Shown piece by piece: positions 48,205 through 56,346 of a stretch of DNA of 64,000 nucleotides. The stretch covers positions 111,703-175,702 of the forward strand of contig NZ_PQSU01000022.1 in NCBI RefSeq assembly GCF_002920615.1. The letters run 5' to 3'. The notes under the pieces were generated by a model. The model was not told the DNA's origin. It saw nothing but the letters and a program-made list of their open reading frames with translations, and searched no databases. This DNA comes from Streptomyces sp. Ru62. GTDB taxonomy: Bacteria; Actinomycetota; Actinomycetes; Streptomycetales; Streptomycetaceae. Made by a program: the position numbers and the translations under genes. Position 1 is the first letter of the stretch; each line of letters opens with the position of its first letter.

Positions 48205-49548
48205 TCAGGACAGTCGCTTCAGAAGCACCGCAGAGGCCACCGGTCGGGCACCCGCCTTCGCGACCCCGTCGGCCACCTCGCGGTCGGTGGAGGCGACGAT
48301 CACCGGACGGCCCGGCGGCTCCGCGCGCACCAGCTGGCGGATCAGCTCGTCCGCCGTGACGCCCGGCTTGGAGAACAGCACCCGCACCCCGCGCGGCGGC
48401 GCGAGCAGCACCGGCGCGGCCAGTTCCGCGCCGTCGAAGACACACGTCACCTCGGCCCCGGTCTGCGCGGCGAGCGCGGAGAGCTGCCCCAGCAGCCGCA
48501 ACCGCTGCTTCTCCAGCGGCATCTGCGGATAGCCGGTCTTGGTCACGTTGTAGCCGTCGACGACCAGATGCGCCTGCGGCAGGGCGAGCAGTTGATCGAG
48601 AATGGCCGGATCGTTCTCCGACAGGGCGCGCGCCGCGATGTCCTTCGGCGTCATCCGGCCCGGTTCGACCGCGTCCACCGTCTCGGCCGGGCGCACGGAC
48701 ACCGGCGGCAGGGCCAGTTCGCGCCGCAGCCCCTGGGTCGCCTCCAGCAGGGTGTCGAGCAGCAGCCGTACCCGCATGTCCTCCACGCTGCGGCCCTCCC
48801 GGGCCGCCCGGCGGGTGGCCTCCAGCGCGGCCTCGGCCTCGCCCAGGCGGGCCTTGAGCCGCCGGGACTCGCTCTCCGCGGCCGACACCTGCGCCTGCGC
48901 CTCGGCGCGTACGGCGTCCATCTCGCCCTGCGCCTTGCGCAGGGCGGCCTCGCCCCGCTTGACGTCACTGAGGGCGGCGCGCAGCTTGCGGTGAAGCGAT
49001 TCCGCTTCCTTCTTCGCCGAGTCGAGCTCCGTGCGCAGCCGTTCGGTCTCCGCGCGGGTGTGGTCGCGGGCCTGCGCCAGCTCCGCGCGCAGCCGCTCCA
49101 GCTCGGCCCGGTTCTCCTCGTCGGCACGCTCGGCGTGCGCGCGCTGGGCCTCCTCGCCGGCCGCGGTGACCAGCTTCACCCAGCCCGCCGGGCGCAGCAC
49201 ATAGGCCGCGGCCGCCACGTCGAGCGGGTCCGCGGCCGGGGGCGGGGAGCCGGCGTCGAGGGCACCGGCGAGTTCCGGCTGCGCCTCTCTGAACCGTTCC
49301 CCGATCCGCTGCCGGAACAGGGCATCGGTCTCCAGCGCCGCCGCCATCGCGTTCCCGGCGAACTTCGCCCGGCGATTGGGGGCGAACCGGGCGTACTGCC
49401 TGAGCTGGGCGGGTAGTTCCGCCACGGTCAGCCCGCCGAAGCCGTCCGACACGATCTGTACGACCCGCTTGCGCACGCCGTCGGGCAGCGGACGGTCAAG
49501 CACCTCAGCGGTGCCGTCGCCCGGCCCCCCGCCTGCGGTCTCCACCAT
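48205..49548 (-). CDS. NYN (YacP-type) nuclease-domain protein with coiled coil
   Basis: 447 residues from ATG. The N-terminal helical domain (about 20-125) is unassigned. A coiled coil of about 150 residues (EENRAELERLRAELAQARDHTRAETERLRTELDSAKKEAESLHRKL) follows. The C-terminal NYN domain carries acidic sites AHLVVDGYNVTKTGYP, VTCVFDGAEL and VIVASTDREVADG. NYN domains are PIN-like RNases. The long coiled coil suggests oligomerisation or a scaffold. The gene precedes no evident RNA-processing operon. Confidence 0.9.
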   Translation of the reverse strand: MVETAGGGPGDGTAEVLDRPLPDGVRKRVVQIVSDGFGGLTVAELPAQLRQYARFAPNRRAKFAGNAMAAALETDALFRQRIGERFREAQPELAGALDAGSPPPAADPLDVAAAAYVLRPAGWVKLVTAAGEEAQRAHAERADEENRAELERLRAELAQARDHTRAETERLRTELDSAKKEAESLHRKLRAALSDVKRGEAALRKAQGEMDAVRAEAQAQVSAAESESRRLKARLGEAEAALEATRRAAREGRSVEDMRVRLLLDTLLEATQGLRRELALPPVSVRPAETVDAVEPGRMTPKDIAARALSENDPAILDQLLALPQAHLVVDGYNVTKTGYPQMPLEKQRLRLLGQLSALAAQTGAEVTCVFDGAELAAPVLLAPPRGVRVLFSKPGVTADELIRQLVRAEPPGRPVIVASTDREVADGVAKAGARPVASAVLLKRLS

Positions 49549-49595
49549 CCGTCACACCCCAATACCGGAATAAGCCTCTCCGGGGGCCGCTCCGC

Positions 49596-49835
49596 TCAGG
49601 AGCCGGCGCCCGGCCTGTCCACGAGTTCCACCTGGTCCACCGCGTTGCACCAGCGGCAGCGCACCGATTCGATGGTCTCACTGACCACCTCGCGCTCCTC
49701 CACCGTGGGCTCGCCCGCCAGGTCGAGGTGGACGTACTCGACGACCTTGGACGAGCGGGTCACGTCGAAGCGCGTCAGGTTGCCGCACAGGGTGCAGCGC
49801 CATCGTGTCGTGGCCGTCGGCAGGGGAACCGTCAT
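49596..49835 (-). CDS. small zinc-ribbon protein
   Basis: 79 residues from ATG. Two CxxC knuckles, RWRCTLCGNLTRFDV and VRCRWCNAVDQVELV, form a zinc ribbon around a short acidic strand region (HLDLAGEPTVEEREVVSE). Conserved in Streptomyces; no known function. 47 bp upstream of the NYN gene on the same strand, so a shared transcript is possible. Confidence 0.85.
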   Translation of the reverse strand: MTVPLPTATTRWRCTLCGNLTRFDVTRSSKVVEYVHLDLAGEPTVEEREVVSETIESVRCRWCNAVDQVELVDRPGAGS

Positions 49836-49987
49836 CGTGACTGTTCTCTTCCTTCTCGTGTCGGTCCGCGCCGTCCCCCGACGCGTGTGGCCGTAACCCT
49901 ACGGCCTGGCGGGCGCCCGCCGCCCGTCCGTCCACGGCGGCGAGGCGGTCTGTCAGCAAGCGTCCCGTTACGTCATGCTCTGTAGTC

Positions 49988-50731
49988 ATGATCAGCACCT
50001 GGAGCACGGCGGTCGGCAGGGCACTCAGAGCGGTCCGGGGCACCTCGGCACCGATGACGTACGGCCTCATCGTCCTGTGCGGTCTGATCTTCGCCCTCGG
50101 CCCGGCCTCCGGGCTGGTCCCCGGGTACGGCTCCGGGGACGCGCTGCTCGCCGCGCAGCGGGCGTACTTCCGGCACTGGGGCGTGGTCCCGGCCGAGCTG
50201 TTCGACGGCCCGGCCGGGGCCGCGCTCACCCCGGCCACCGCGCTGTTCGTGCACGGCAGCTGGGTGCATCTGCTCGGCAACATGCTCTTCCTCTTCGTCT
50301 TCGGGGCGATGACCGAGGAACGGATGGGCCGGGTGGAGTTCACCCTGTTCTACGTCGGCTGCGGCTACCTCGCCCTGCTGGGGTACGCGGCGGCCAACGC
50401 GGCCTCCGAGCAGTCGCTGGTCGGCGCCTCCGGGGCGGTCTCGGCGGTCCTCGGAGCGTTCCTCTACCTTTTCCCCCGCGCCCGTGTGACCAGTCTCCTG
50501 CCGTTCCTGTTCTTCCTGCCGCTGCGCTTCCCGGCCTGGGTGGTGCTGCCGTCCTGGGCGGCCCTGCAATGGCTGGCGGCGGGGCAGGCCTCCGACGGTC
50601 CCGGGGTGGCGTACCTGGCGCACCTGGTGGGGTTCGGGCTGGGCTTCGGCTACGCGTGGGTGCGTTACGGCCGTGGGACTAGAGTGAAAGCCGCCCCAGC
50701 TCCGGTCACCGAGGGAGAGAGACAGCCGTGA
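49988..50731 (+). CDS. rhomboid-family intramembrane serine protease
   Basis: 247 residues from ATG. Six membrane helices with the rhomboid active site: GSWVHLLGNMLFLFVFGAMTEERMG (HxxxN oxyanion helix), nucleophile Ser in LVGASGAVSAVLGAFLYLFP, and His in GVAYLAHLVGFGLGFGY. It cleaves membrane proteins within the bilayer; the substrate is unknown. The stop overlaps the start of the RAM gene (GTGA), so the two are coupled. Confidence 0.93.
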   Translation: MISTWSTAVGRALRAVRGTSAPMTYGLIVLCGLIFALGPASGLVPGYGSGDALLAAQRAYFRHWGVVPAELFDGPAGAALTPATALFVHGSWVHLLGNMLFLFVFGAMTEERMGRVEFTLFYVGCGYLALLGYAAANAASEQSLVGASGAVSAVLGAFLYLFPRARVTSLLPFLFFLPLRFPAWVVLPSWAALQWLAAGQASDGPGVAYLAHLVGFGLGFGYAWVRYGRGTRVKAAPAPVTEGERQP

Positions 50732-51009
50732 TCACCGCGATCGTCCTGATCAAGACCAGCGTGGACCGGATCCCCGAGATCGCGGAGCGGATCGCTTCGC
50801 TGGATTCGGTGAGCGAGGTGTTCTCCGTCACCGGTACGTACGACCTGATCGCGATGGTCCGGGTGCGGGAGCACGAGGATCTCGCCGAGATCATTCCGGG
50901 GCGGATCAGCAAGATCCCCGGGGTGGAGGCCACGGACACGCACGTCGCGTTCCGCACCTACTCCCAGCACGACCTGGAAGCCGCGTTCGCGATCGGCCTC
51001 GACAACTAG
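50728..51009 (+). CDS. stand-alone RAM (Lrp/AsnC effector) protein
   Basis: 93 residues from GTG with GAGGGAGAGAG upstream, overlapping the rhomboid stop. Only the AsnC ligand-binding domain is present (AIVLIKTSVDRIPEIAERIASLDSVSEVFSVTGTYDLIAMVRV...GVEATDTHVAFRTYS); the DNA-binding HTH is missing by design, since the frame begins at the RAM strand. Such proteins bind amino acids and may form hetero-oligomers with full Lrp regulators. Confidence 0.92.
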   Translation: MITAIVLIKTSVDRIPEIAERIASLDSVSEVFSVTGTYDLIAMVRVREHEDLAEIIPGRISKIPGVEATDTHVAFRTYSQHDLEAAFAIGLDN

Positions 51010-51024
51010 GGACGACCGGGGAGG

Positions 51025-53415
51025 CTACGCGCTCACGTCCACCGCGGCGATCCCGCTGCCCGAGGGCACGTAGAGCCGGCCGCCGCGCGCGACCGGGGTG
51101 TGCTGGTCGTCGCCCGCGTCCCGGCCCAGGACCGCGTTCCAGCGCTTCTGCCCGTTGAGGTCCAGCGCGCAGACCTTCTCGCCCGCATGCGCGTACACGG
51201 TGTCGCCGGCCACCACCGCGCGGGGATGGGCCGAGCCGCCCTCGAAGCCGTACGTCCAGGCACGGGAGCCGTCGGCCGCCCGGACGGCGTACACGCCCCC
51301 CTGTTCGGTGCCGACGGCCAGCGTACGGCTGCCCCCGGTCAGGACGCCTCCGTCGTCCTCCTTGCGCCACAGCCGCCGGCCGTCCGTGACGCGGAAGCCC
51401 TGGAGCTCGGCGGCGGAGTCCGTGAACAGCGTGGTGCCCGCGAGAACGAGCGCGGTGGCGTCGGTACCCCCGGACACCTGCCACTTCCGCGAGCCGTCCC
51501 GCGCGTCCAGCGCCAGCAGGACGTCGCCGTAGCTGCCCGTGAAGACGGTCCCGCCCGAGACGAGCGGGGTGCCGGTGGGGCCGGCCAGGGTCTTGGCGGT
51601 CCACTTCTCGCTGCCGTCGGAGGCGTAGCAGCGCAGCCCGCCCGTGCTCGTGCCGCCGACGCAGACGAGGACGTCCTGGCCGGTCAGGACGGGGACGTCG
51701 TACCGCTGGTCACCGAGGGTGCGGGTCCACAGCGTGCTGCCGGACGGACTCACCGCGGCCAGCCGGCGCGAGTCCTCGGAGTGCAGGCCCACCACGCAGT
51801 ACACGGCGTCCCGGGTGGCCACGGGCGTGGAGACGTCGTCGCCGAGCCGGACCTTCCAGCGCTTGGAGCCGTCCCGGGAGATGGCGTGCAGCACGCCTCC
51901 GGAGGTGCCCGCGTAGACGACGGAACCGTCCGGGGAGAGCGCGCAGCAGGCCCCGTCCAGGCCGCCGATGCCGCCGAGGTCGTACTGCCAGCGCAGCACC
52001 GCCGGCGCCCCGTTCGTGCGGTCGGCGGACGGGGTTGGTGAGCGGTCGCTGCCGCCACTGCTCTCGGTACCGAAGCCGTACCCCCACAGCCGGCCGCCGA
52101 CCCCCAGCCCGGCCACGGCGACGGCTCCCCCGGCGAGAACCTGCAGAAGCCGCCGCCGCCCGGGAGCCACGGCACCCGAGCGACGGCTGGGGGCGCTGGA
52201 GCCGATGACGGTGTCCGAGCCGGTGGGGGTGGCCGTCCTGGTCGAGTCGGTGGGGGTGGCCGGTCCGGTCGAGTCGGTGAGGGACCCCGCCGCCGAGCCG
52301 GTGGGAGCGGCCGTCCGGACCGCGTCGCCGTGAGTGGCAGGGCCGGCGGAGCCGTTCCCGGCCGCAGCGGTCGGCGAGCCCTGCGGGGCGGCTTCCGCTG
52401 CTGAGTCGCCGCGGGTGCCAGGGATGGCGGAGTCCTCCGGGGCCGCGGGAGGCACCGAGCCGAGCGGGGTGGCACGGCCGGCCGAGTCGGTGGTGGTGGG
52501 GTGCGGGGTCAGGTACTCCACGCCGCTGGGGCGGTCGTCCTGGGTGGGGCGGGGCCGGGTCGCGGGGCCGTACCAGCCCGGGCGGACGGCGGCGCGCAGG
52601 GTGTCCGGGGCGAACCCGGCGCTCGCCACCACCTCCGCCGGCTCCGGACGCTCCAGCGGGTCCTCGCGCAGACAGGCCGTCACCAGCGGGCGGATGTCCT
52701 CCGGCACGCCGGACAGGTCGAAGTCGCGGGTGAGGATGCGCAGCAGGACCACCGAGTCCTGGCCCTCGCCGAACGGCTCCCGGCCGGCCGCCGCGTACGC
52801 GAGGACCGCGCCGAGCGAGAAGACGTCGCTGGGCGGGCCGACCTGGCCGCCGTTGCGGATCTGCTCCGGCGAGACGTAGCCGACCGAGCCGACCACCGCG
52901 CCGGTGCGGGTCAGCGAGGTGGCCTCCAGCGCCCGGACGATCCCGAAGTCGATGACCCGGGGCCCGTCCGGACCCAGCAGGATGTTCGACGGCTTCAGGT
53001 CCCGGTGGACCAGCCCCCTGGCGTGGATGGCCGTGAGCGCCTCGCCGAGCGCGGCCGCGAGGATCCGGACCGCGGGGCGCGGCAGCGCTCCGTGGTCGAG
53101 CACGGCGTCCCGCAGGTTCGGTCCGGACACGAACTCCGTCGCCATCCAGGGCCGTTCGGCCTCGGTGTCGGCGTCCACGACCCGCGCGGTGTACGTGTCC
53201 GCGCCGCCGACGGTCTGGGCGGCGCGGACCTCGTGGCGGAAGCGGGCGCGGAAGGTGCGGTCCTCGGCGTGCTCGGCCCGTACGACCTTCACCGCGAGCC
53301 GCAGTCCGGTGCGGGACTCGGCGAGGTAGACCTCGCCCATGCCGCCCGCGCCCAGCCTGTGCGTGGCGGCGTACGGGCCGATGTGGCGCGGGTCTGTGGC
53401 GCGCAACGGCTGCAC
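51025..53415 (-). CDS. Ser/Thr kinase with extracellular PQQ-type beta-propeller
   Basis: 796 residues from GTG with GGGGGAG upstream. Kinase domain about 12-265: GAGGMGEVYLAE, VKVVRAEHA, HRDLKPSNILL, IDFGIVRA, GYVSPEQIRNG. A Ser/Thr/Pro/Ala linker (270-410) contains repeated TPT-DST units. One membrane helix lies at about 416-440, and an external PQQ-like propeller with repeats such as GSVVYAGTSGGVLHAISRDGSKRWKVRLG fills the rest. The propeller is probably the sensor. Unlike the 20269 kinase it has no PASTA repeats. Convergent with the rhomboid-RAM pair. Confidence 0.94.
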   Translation of the reverse strand: MQPLRATDPRHIGPYAATHRLGAGGMGEVYLAESRTGLRLAVKVVRAEHAEDRTFRARFRHEVRAAQTVGGADTYTARVVDADTEAERPWMATEFVSGPNLRDAVLDHGALPRPAVRILAAALGEALTAIHARGLVHRDLKPSNILLGPDGPRVIDFGIVRALEATSLTRTGAVVGSVGYVSPEQIRNGGQVGPPSDVFSLGAVLAYAAAGREPFGEGQDSVVLLRILTRDFDLSGVPEDIRPLVTACLREDPLERPEPAEVVASAGFAPDTLRAAVRPGWYGPATRPRPTQDDRPSGVEYLTPHPTTTDSAGRATPLGSVPPAAPEDSAIPGTRGDSAAEAAPQGSPTAAAGNGSAGPATHGDAVRTAAPTGSAAGSLTDSTGPATPTDSTRTATPTGSDTVIGSSAPSRRSGAVAPGRRRLLQVLAGGAVAVAGLGVGGRLWGYGFGTESSGGSDRSPTPSADRTNGAPAVLRWQYDLGGIGGLDGACCALSPDGSVVYAGTSGGVLHAISRDGSKRWKVRLGDDVSTPVATRDAVYCVVGLHSEDSRRLAAVSPSGSTLWTRTLGDQRYDVPVLTGQDVLVCVGGTSTGGLRCYASDGSEKWTAKTLAGPTGTPLVSGGTVFTGSYGDVLLALDARDGSRKWQVSGGTDATALVLAGTTLFTDSAAELQGFRVTDGRRLWRKEDDGGVLTGGSRTLAVGTEQGGVYAVRAADGSRAWTYGFEGGSAHPRAVVAGDTVYAHAGEKVCALDLNGQKRWNAVLGRDAGDDQHTPVARGGRLYVPSGSGIAAVDVSA

Positions 53416-53465
53416 TGACGGGCTCCCCCTGTCCGACGTGGTGTCAAGGGGAGGTTATAGCGCCG

Positions 53466-54827
53466 TCAGACCGCCGGCACGCAGCGGCCGTCCTCCGTGC
53501 GGTACTGCCACTTCGCGCCCTGCGCCACCAGTTCACTGACGGCGTTGACGAAGCGCTCCACGTGCTCGTCCGGCGTGCCCGCGCCGAAGCTGACGCGGAT
53601 GGCGTTGAGGGACTTCTCGCCCGGGGCCGCCTCGGGGGCGCCGCACTCGCCCTGGGTCTGCGGGTCGCTGCCGAGCAGGGTGCGCACCAGGGGGTGGGCG
53701 CAGAAGAGGCCGTCGCGGACGCCGATGCCGTACTCGGCGGAGAGCGCGGCGGCGAAGTGCGAGCTGTTCCAGCCCTCGACGACGAAGGAGATGACGCCGA
53801 CCCTCGGGGCGTCGTCGCCGAAGAGGGACAGCACGCGCACCTCGGGCACCTCGGCCAGGCCCTCGCGGACCTTGGCGATCAGGTGCTGTTCGCGGGCGAC
53901 GAGAGTGTCCCAGCCGGCCTCGGTGAGGGCCTTGCAGGCGGAGGCGATGGCGTAGGCGCCGATGACGTTCGGGGAGCCGGCCTCGTGCCGGGCCGCGGTC
54001 TCGTGCCACTCGACGGCCACGCCGCCGTCCTGGCGCCGGGTGACCTTGCGGCTGGCGCCGCCGCCCGCGAGGTACGGCTCGGCCTGCTGGAGCCAGTCGG
54101 CGCGGCCGGCCAGGACGCCGGAGCCGAAGGGGGCGTACAGCTTGTGGCCGGAGAAGGCGACCCAGTCCACGTCCAGGTCACGGAGGTCCACCGGGTGGTG
54201 CGGAGCGAGCTGGGCGGCGTCCAGGACGATGCGGGCGCCGTGGGCGTGCGCGGCGGCGGCCAGTTCGCGCACCGGCCACAGCTCGCCGGTGACGTTGGAG
54301 GCGCCGGTGACGCAGACCAGGGCCGGGCCGTAGGGGTCCCGGTCGGCCAGGGCCCGCTCCAGGGTCTCCACGGCCTGCCGCGGGGTGCGCGGGGCGTCGA
54401 GGTAGGTGACTCGCGCGTCCTGCCAGGGCAGCAGCGAGGCGTGGTGCTCGGTCTCGAAGACGTAGACCTGGCAGTCGGCCGGGATCGCCCGGGCCAGCAG
54501 GTTGAGGGAGTCGGTGGTCGAACGGGTGAAGACCACCTGGTCGGCCGGGCGGCAGCCGAGGAAGTCGGCGACCGTCCTGCGGGCGTTCTCGAACAGGTCG
54601 GTGGAGAGCTGGGAGAGGTAGCCGGCGCCGCGGTGCACACTGCCGTAGTACGGGGCGTACGCGGCGACGTCGTCCCAGACGCGCTGGAGGGCGGGGGCGC
54701 TGGCCGCGTAGTCCAGGGCGGCGTAGCTGACTTCGCCGCCGGTGACCAGCGGGACGGTGACATCTCGCCCCAGAACGGGCAGAGGGGTGCAAACAGAGTG
54801 GTCGGCGGCAGCGGTGGAGACAGACAT
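53466..54827 (-). CDS. class V (NifS/SufS-like) PLP aminotransferase
   Basis: 453 residues from ATG with GGGAG upstream. Type V fold: LDYAASAPALQRVWDDVAAY, the PLP-Lys in VAFSGHKLYAPFGSGVLAG, HHASLLPWQ and VLDAAQLAPHHPVDLRDLDVDW. The Cys in GVRDGLFCAHPLVRTLLG is placed like the catalytic Cys of cysteine desulfurases. Extra C-terminal Gly/Glu-rich loop (QTQGECGAPEAAPGEKS). No SUF genes adjoin it, so the acceptor is unknown. A 6-codon ORF and hairpin lie upstream. Confidence 0.88.
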   Translation of the reverse strand: MSVSTAAADHSVCTPLPVLGRDVTVPLVTGGEVSYAALDYAASAPALQRVWDDVAAYAPYYGSVHRGAGYLSQLSTDLFENARRTVADFLGCRPADQVVFTRSTTDSLNLLARAIPADCQVYVFETEHHASLLPWQDARVTYLDAPRTPRQAVETLERALADRDPYGPALVCVTGASNVTGELWPVRELAAAAHAHGARIVLDAAQLAPHHPVDLRDLDVDWVAFSGHKLYAPFGSGVLAGRADWLQQAEPYLAGGGASRKVTRRQDGGVAVEWHETAARHEAGSPNVIGAYAIASACKALTEAGWDTLVAREQHLIAKVREGLAEVPEVRVLSLFGDDAPRVGVISFVVEGWNSSHFAAALSAEYGIGVRDGLFCAHPLVRTLLGSDPQTQGECGAPEAAPGEKSLNAIRVSFGAGTPDEHVERFVNAVSELVAQGAKWQYRTEDGRCVPAV

Positions 54828-54907
54828 GACGGAACTCCCGTGACAGGAATGCGGAGAAACGCAGAACAGGACTGCGCAGGGGTGTGCGGAGGCGGGGCTC
54901 TGCGGCC

Positions 54908-54928
54908 CTAACGCATTCGCTTGCTCAC
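54908..54928 (-). CDS. six-codon upstream ORF (MSKRMR)
   Basis: GTG AGC AAG CGA ATG CGT TAG with a strong ribosome site (GAGGGAG, six-base spacing), 80 bp upstream of the aminotransferase start. Its size and position suggest a leader peptide or translational decoy rather than a functional protein. The basic codons (Lys, Arg, Arg) give no obvious tie to cysteine. Confidence 0.5.
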   Translation of the reverse strand: MSKRMR

Positions 54929-54950
54929 GGAAGACTCCCTCGGACGACCA

Positions 54951-54974
54951 GGACCCCTGGTATGCGAGGGGTCC
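54951..54974 (-). promoter_or_regulatory. leader hairpin upstream of the mini-ORF
   Basis: Perfect 8-bp stem GGACCCCT with its complement and an 8-base loop, ten bases before the ribosome site of the mini-ORF, in the 5'UTR of the aminotransferase gene. Confidence 0.55.
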
Positions 54975-55113
54975 GCGCTTGCCGTAGGCCTTGCTGCCGT
55001 ACGACCTGGTCTTCACCCGGGGCACCCCGCCACGGACGGAGGGTTGCCGGACAGTCGGCCGGGGCCTCATGACTGTCACTCATGACCTGGTACAGGAACG
55101 TACTGAAGTGATC

Positions 55114-55149
55114 GTCGTCCCGCAACCCGTGTCCGGATCGCGGGACGAC
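55114..55149 (-). terminator. terminator of trpD
   Basis: Perfect 10-bp stem GTCGTCCCGC with its complement and a 16-base loop, 12 bp past the trpD stop. Confidence 0.72.
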
Positions 55150-55160
55150 TCCCGGGCGCG

Positions 55161-56225
55161 TCAGGCGTTGCTGACGGCCACCCAGCGGTCCAGGGTGCGC
55201 TTGGCCGCGCCCGAGTCGATCGACTCCGCGGCCCGCGCCATGCCCGCGCGGATCTGCTCGGTGAGCGGCGCGTCCGTCGGCTCCAGGGCCACCAGCGCCG
55301 CCGCCGAGTTCAGCAGGACGGCGTCCCGTACGGCCCCCCTCTCGCCGTCCAGCAGCCGGCGGGCGACCTCGGCGTTGTAGGAGGCGTCGGCACCGCGCAG
55401 GGCGTCCACGGGGACGAGCTCGATGCCCACCTCCCGCGGGTCGAAGACCTCCTCCGTGACCTTGCCGTCCCGGACCACCCACACGCGGGAGGTGGCGGTG
55501 ACGGTCAGCTCGTCCAGGCCGTCGTCGCCCCGGAAGACCAGCGCGGAGTTGCCGCGCTCGGCGAGGACACCGGCGACGATCGGCGCCATGCGGGGATCCG
55601 CGACACCGACGGCCTGCGACCGCACCTGCGCGGGGTTGGTCAGCGGGCCCAGCACGTTGAAGGTGGTCCGGATGCCCAACTGGCCGCGCGCGGGGGCGAC
55701 ATGACGCAGGGACGGGTGGAACCGCACCGCGAAGCAGATGGTGATGCCGGCCTCCTCGGCCACCTCGGCCACCCGCTGCGGGGTCAGGTTGAGGTTGATG
55801 CCCAGCTTCTCCAGGACGTCGGAGGAGCCGGAGGCGGAGGACGCGGCGCGGTTGCCGTGCTTGACGACCTTCGCCCCCGCGCCCGCGACGACGATCGAGG
55901 ACATGGTGGAGATGTTCACCGTCTTGGCACCGTCGCCGCCGGTGCCGACGATGTCGACGGCCGGGCCGGGCACCTCGATGACGTTCGCGTGCGCGTACAT
56001 CGTCCGGACCAGTCCGGTGATCTCCTGGACCGTCTCGCCCTTGGCCCGCAGCGCCACCATGAAGCCCGCGATCTGCGCGTCGGTCGCCTCCCCGCGCATG
56101 ATCAGGTCCATCGCCCAGGCGGTGTCGTCGGCGCTCAGGTCCCGGCCGTCCAGCAGACCGTTCAGCAGGGCGGGCCAGGAGCGGCCCGCCGCGGTGTCGC
56201 CTCCAGCGGGGGTCACAGCGCTCAT
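55161..56225 (-). CDS. trpD: anthranilate phosphoribosyltransferase
   Basis: 354 residues from ATG with AAGGAG upstream. It transfers phosphoribose from PRPP to anthranilate, the step after TrpEG. Motifs: VDIVGTGGDGAKTVNISTMSSIVVAGAG (PRPP loop), KVVKHGNRAASSASGSSDVLEKLG, FAVRFHPSLRHVAPARGQLGIRTTFNVLGPLTNPA. A TAGGGT -10 lies about 40 bp upstream; no Trp-rich leader or attenuator is seen, unlike trpEG. Isolated from other trp genes, next to qcr genes as in M. tuberculosis. Confidence 0.97.
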   Translation of the reverse strand: MSAVTPAGGDTAAGRSWPALLNGLLDGRDLSADDTAWAMDLIMRGEATDAQIAGFMVALRAKGETVQEITGLVRTMYAHANVIEVPGPAVDIVGTGGDGAKTVNISTMSSIVVAGAGAKVVKHGNRAASSASGSSDVLEKLGINLNLTPQRVAEVAEEAGITICFAVRFHPSLRHVAPARGQLGIRTTFNVLGPLTNPAQVRSQAVGVADPRMAPIVAGVLAERGNSALVFRGDDGLDELTVTATSRVWVVRDGKVTEEVFDPREVGIELVPVDALRGADASYNAEVARRLLDGERGAVRDAVLLNSAAALVALEPTDAPLTEQIRAGMARAAESIDSGAAKRTLDRWVAVSNA

Positions 56226-56287
56226 CAGCCGCTCCTTGAACAGATTCCTGCTACGTCGACACCACCCTATCCAGCCGGGCGGCACGG

Positions 56288-56324
56288 CGAAGGGCCCCGT
56301 CCGTAACCCGGACGGGGCCCTTCG
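56288..56324 (-). terminator. terminator of the ctaE-qcrCAB operon
   Basis: Perfect 16-bp stem CGAAGGGCCCCGTCCG with its complement around TAACC, 22 bp past the qcrB stop. One of the strongest hairpins in the window. Confidence 0.92.
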
Positions 56325-56346
56325 GCGTGGCGTGGCGACGCGGGGA

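Larger units (their letters stand above)
54828..55160. other. leader region of the aminotransferase gene and trpD 3' region
   Basis: 333 bp. It contains the trpD terminator (55114-55149), a GGTACAGGAACGTACT inverted motif near 55089-55104 that may belong to the aminotransferase promoter, the hairpin at 54951-54974 and the mini-ORF at 54908-54928. A long frame in register with the aminotransferase crosses the region but has no conserved start, so I treat it as 5'UTR. Confidence 0.55.

Noticed and set aside
54828..55079. N-terminal extension of the NifS-like aminotransferase to 537 residues
   Set aside because: Extension is not PLP-fold sequence and crosses a hairpin and a mini-ORF; ATG 54827 has a ribosome site and matches family length.
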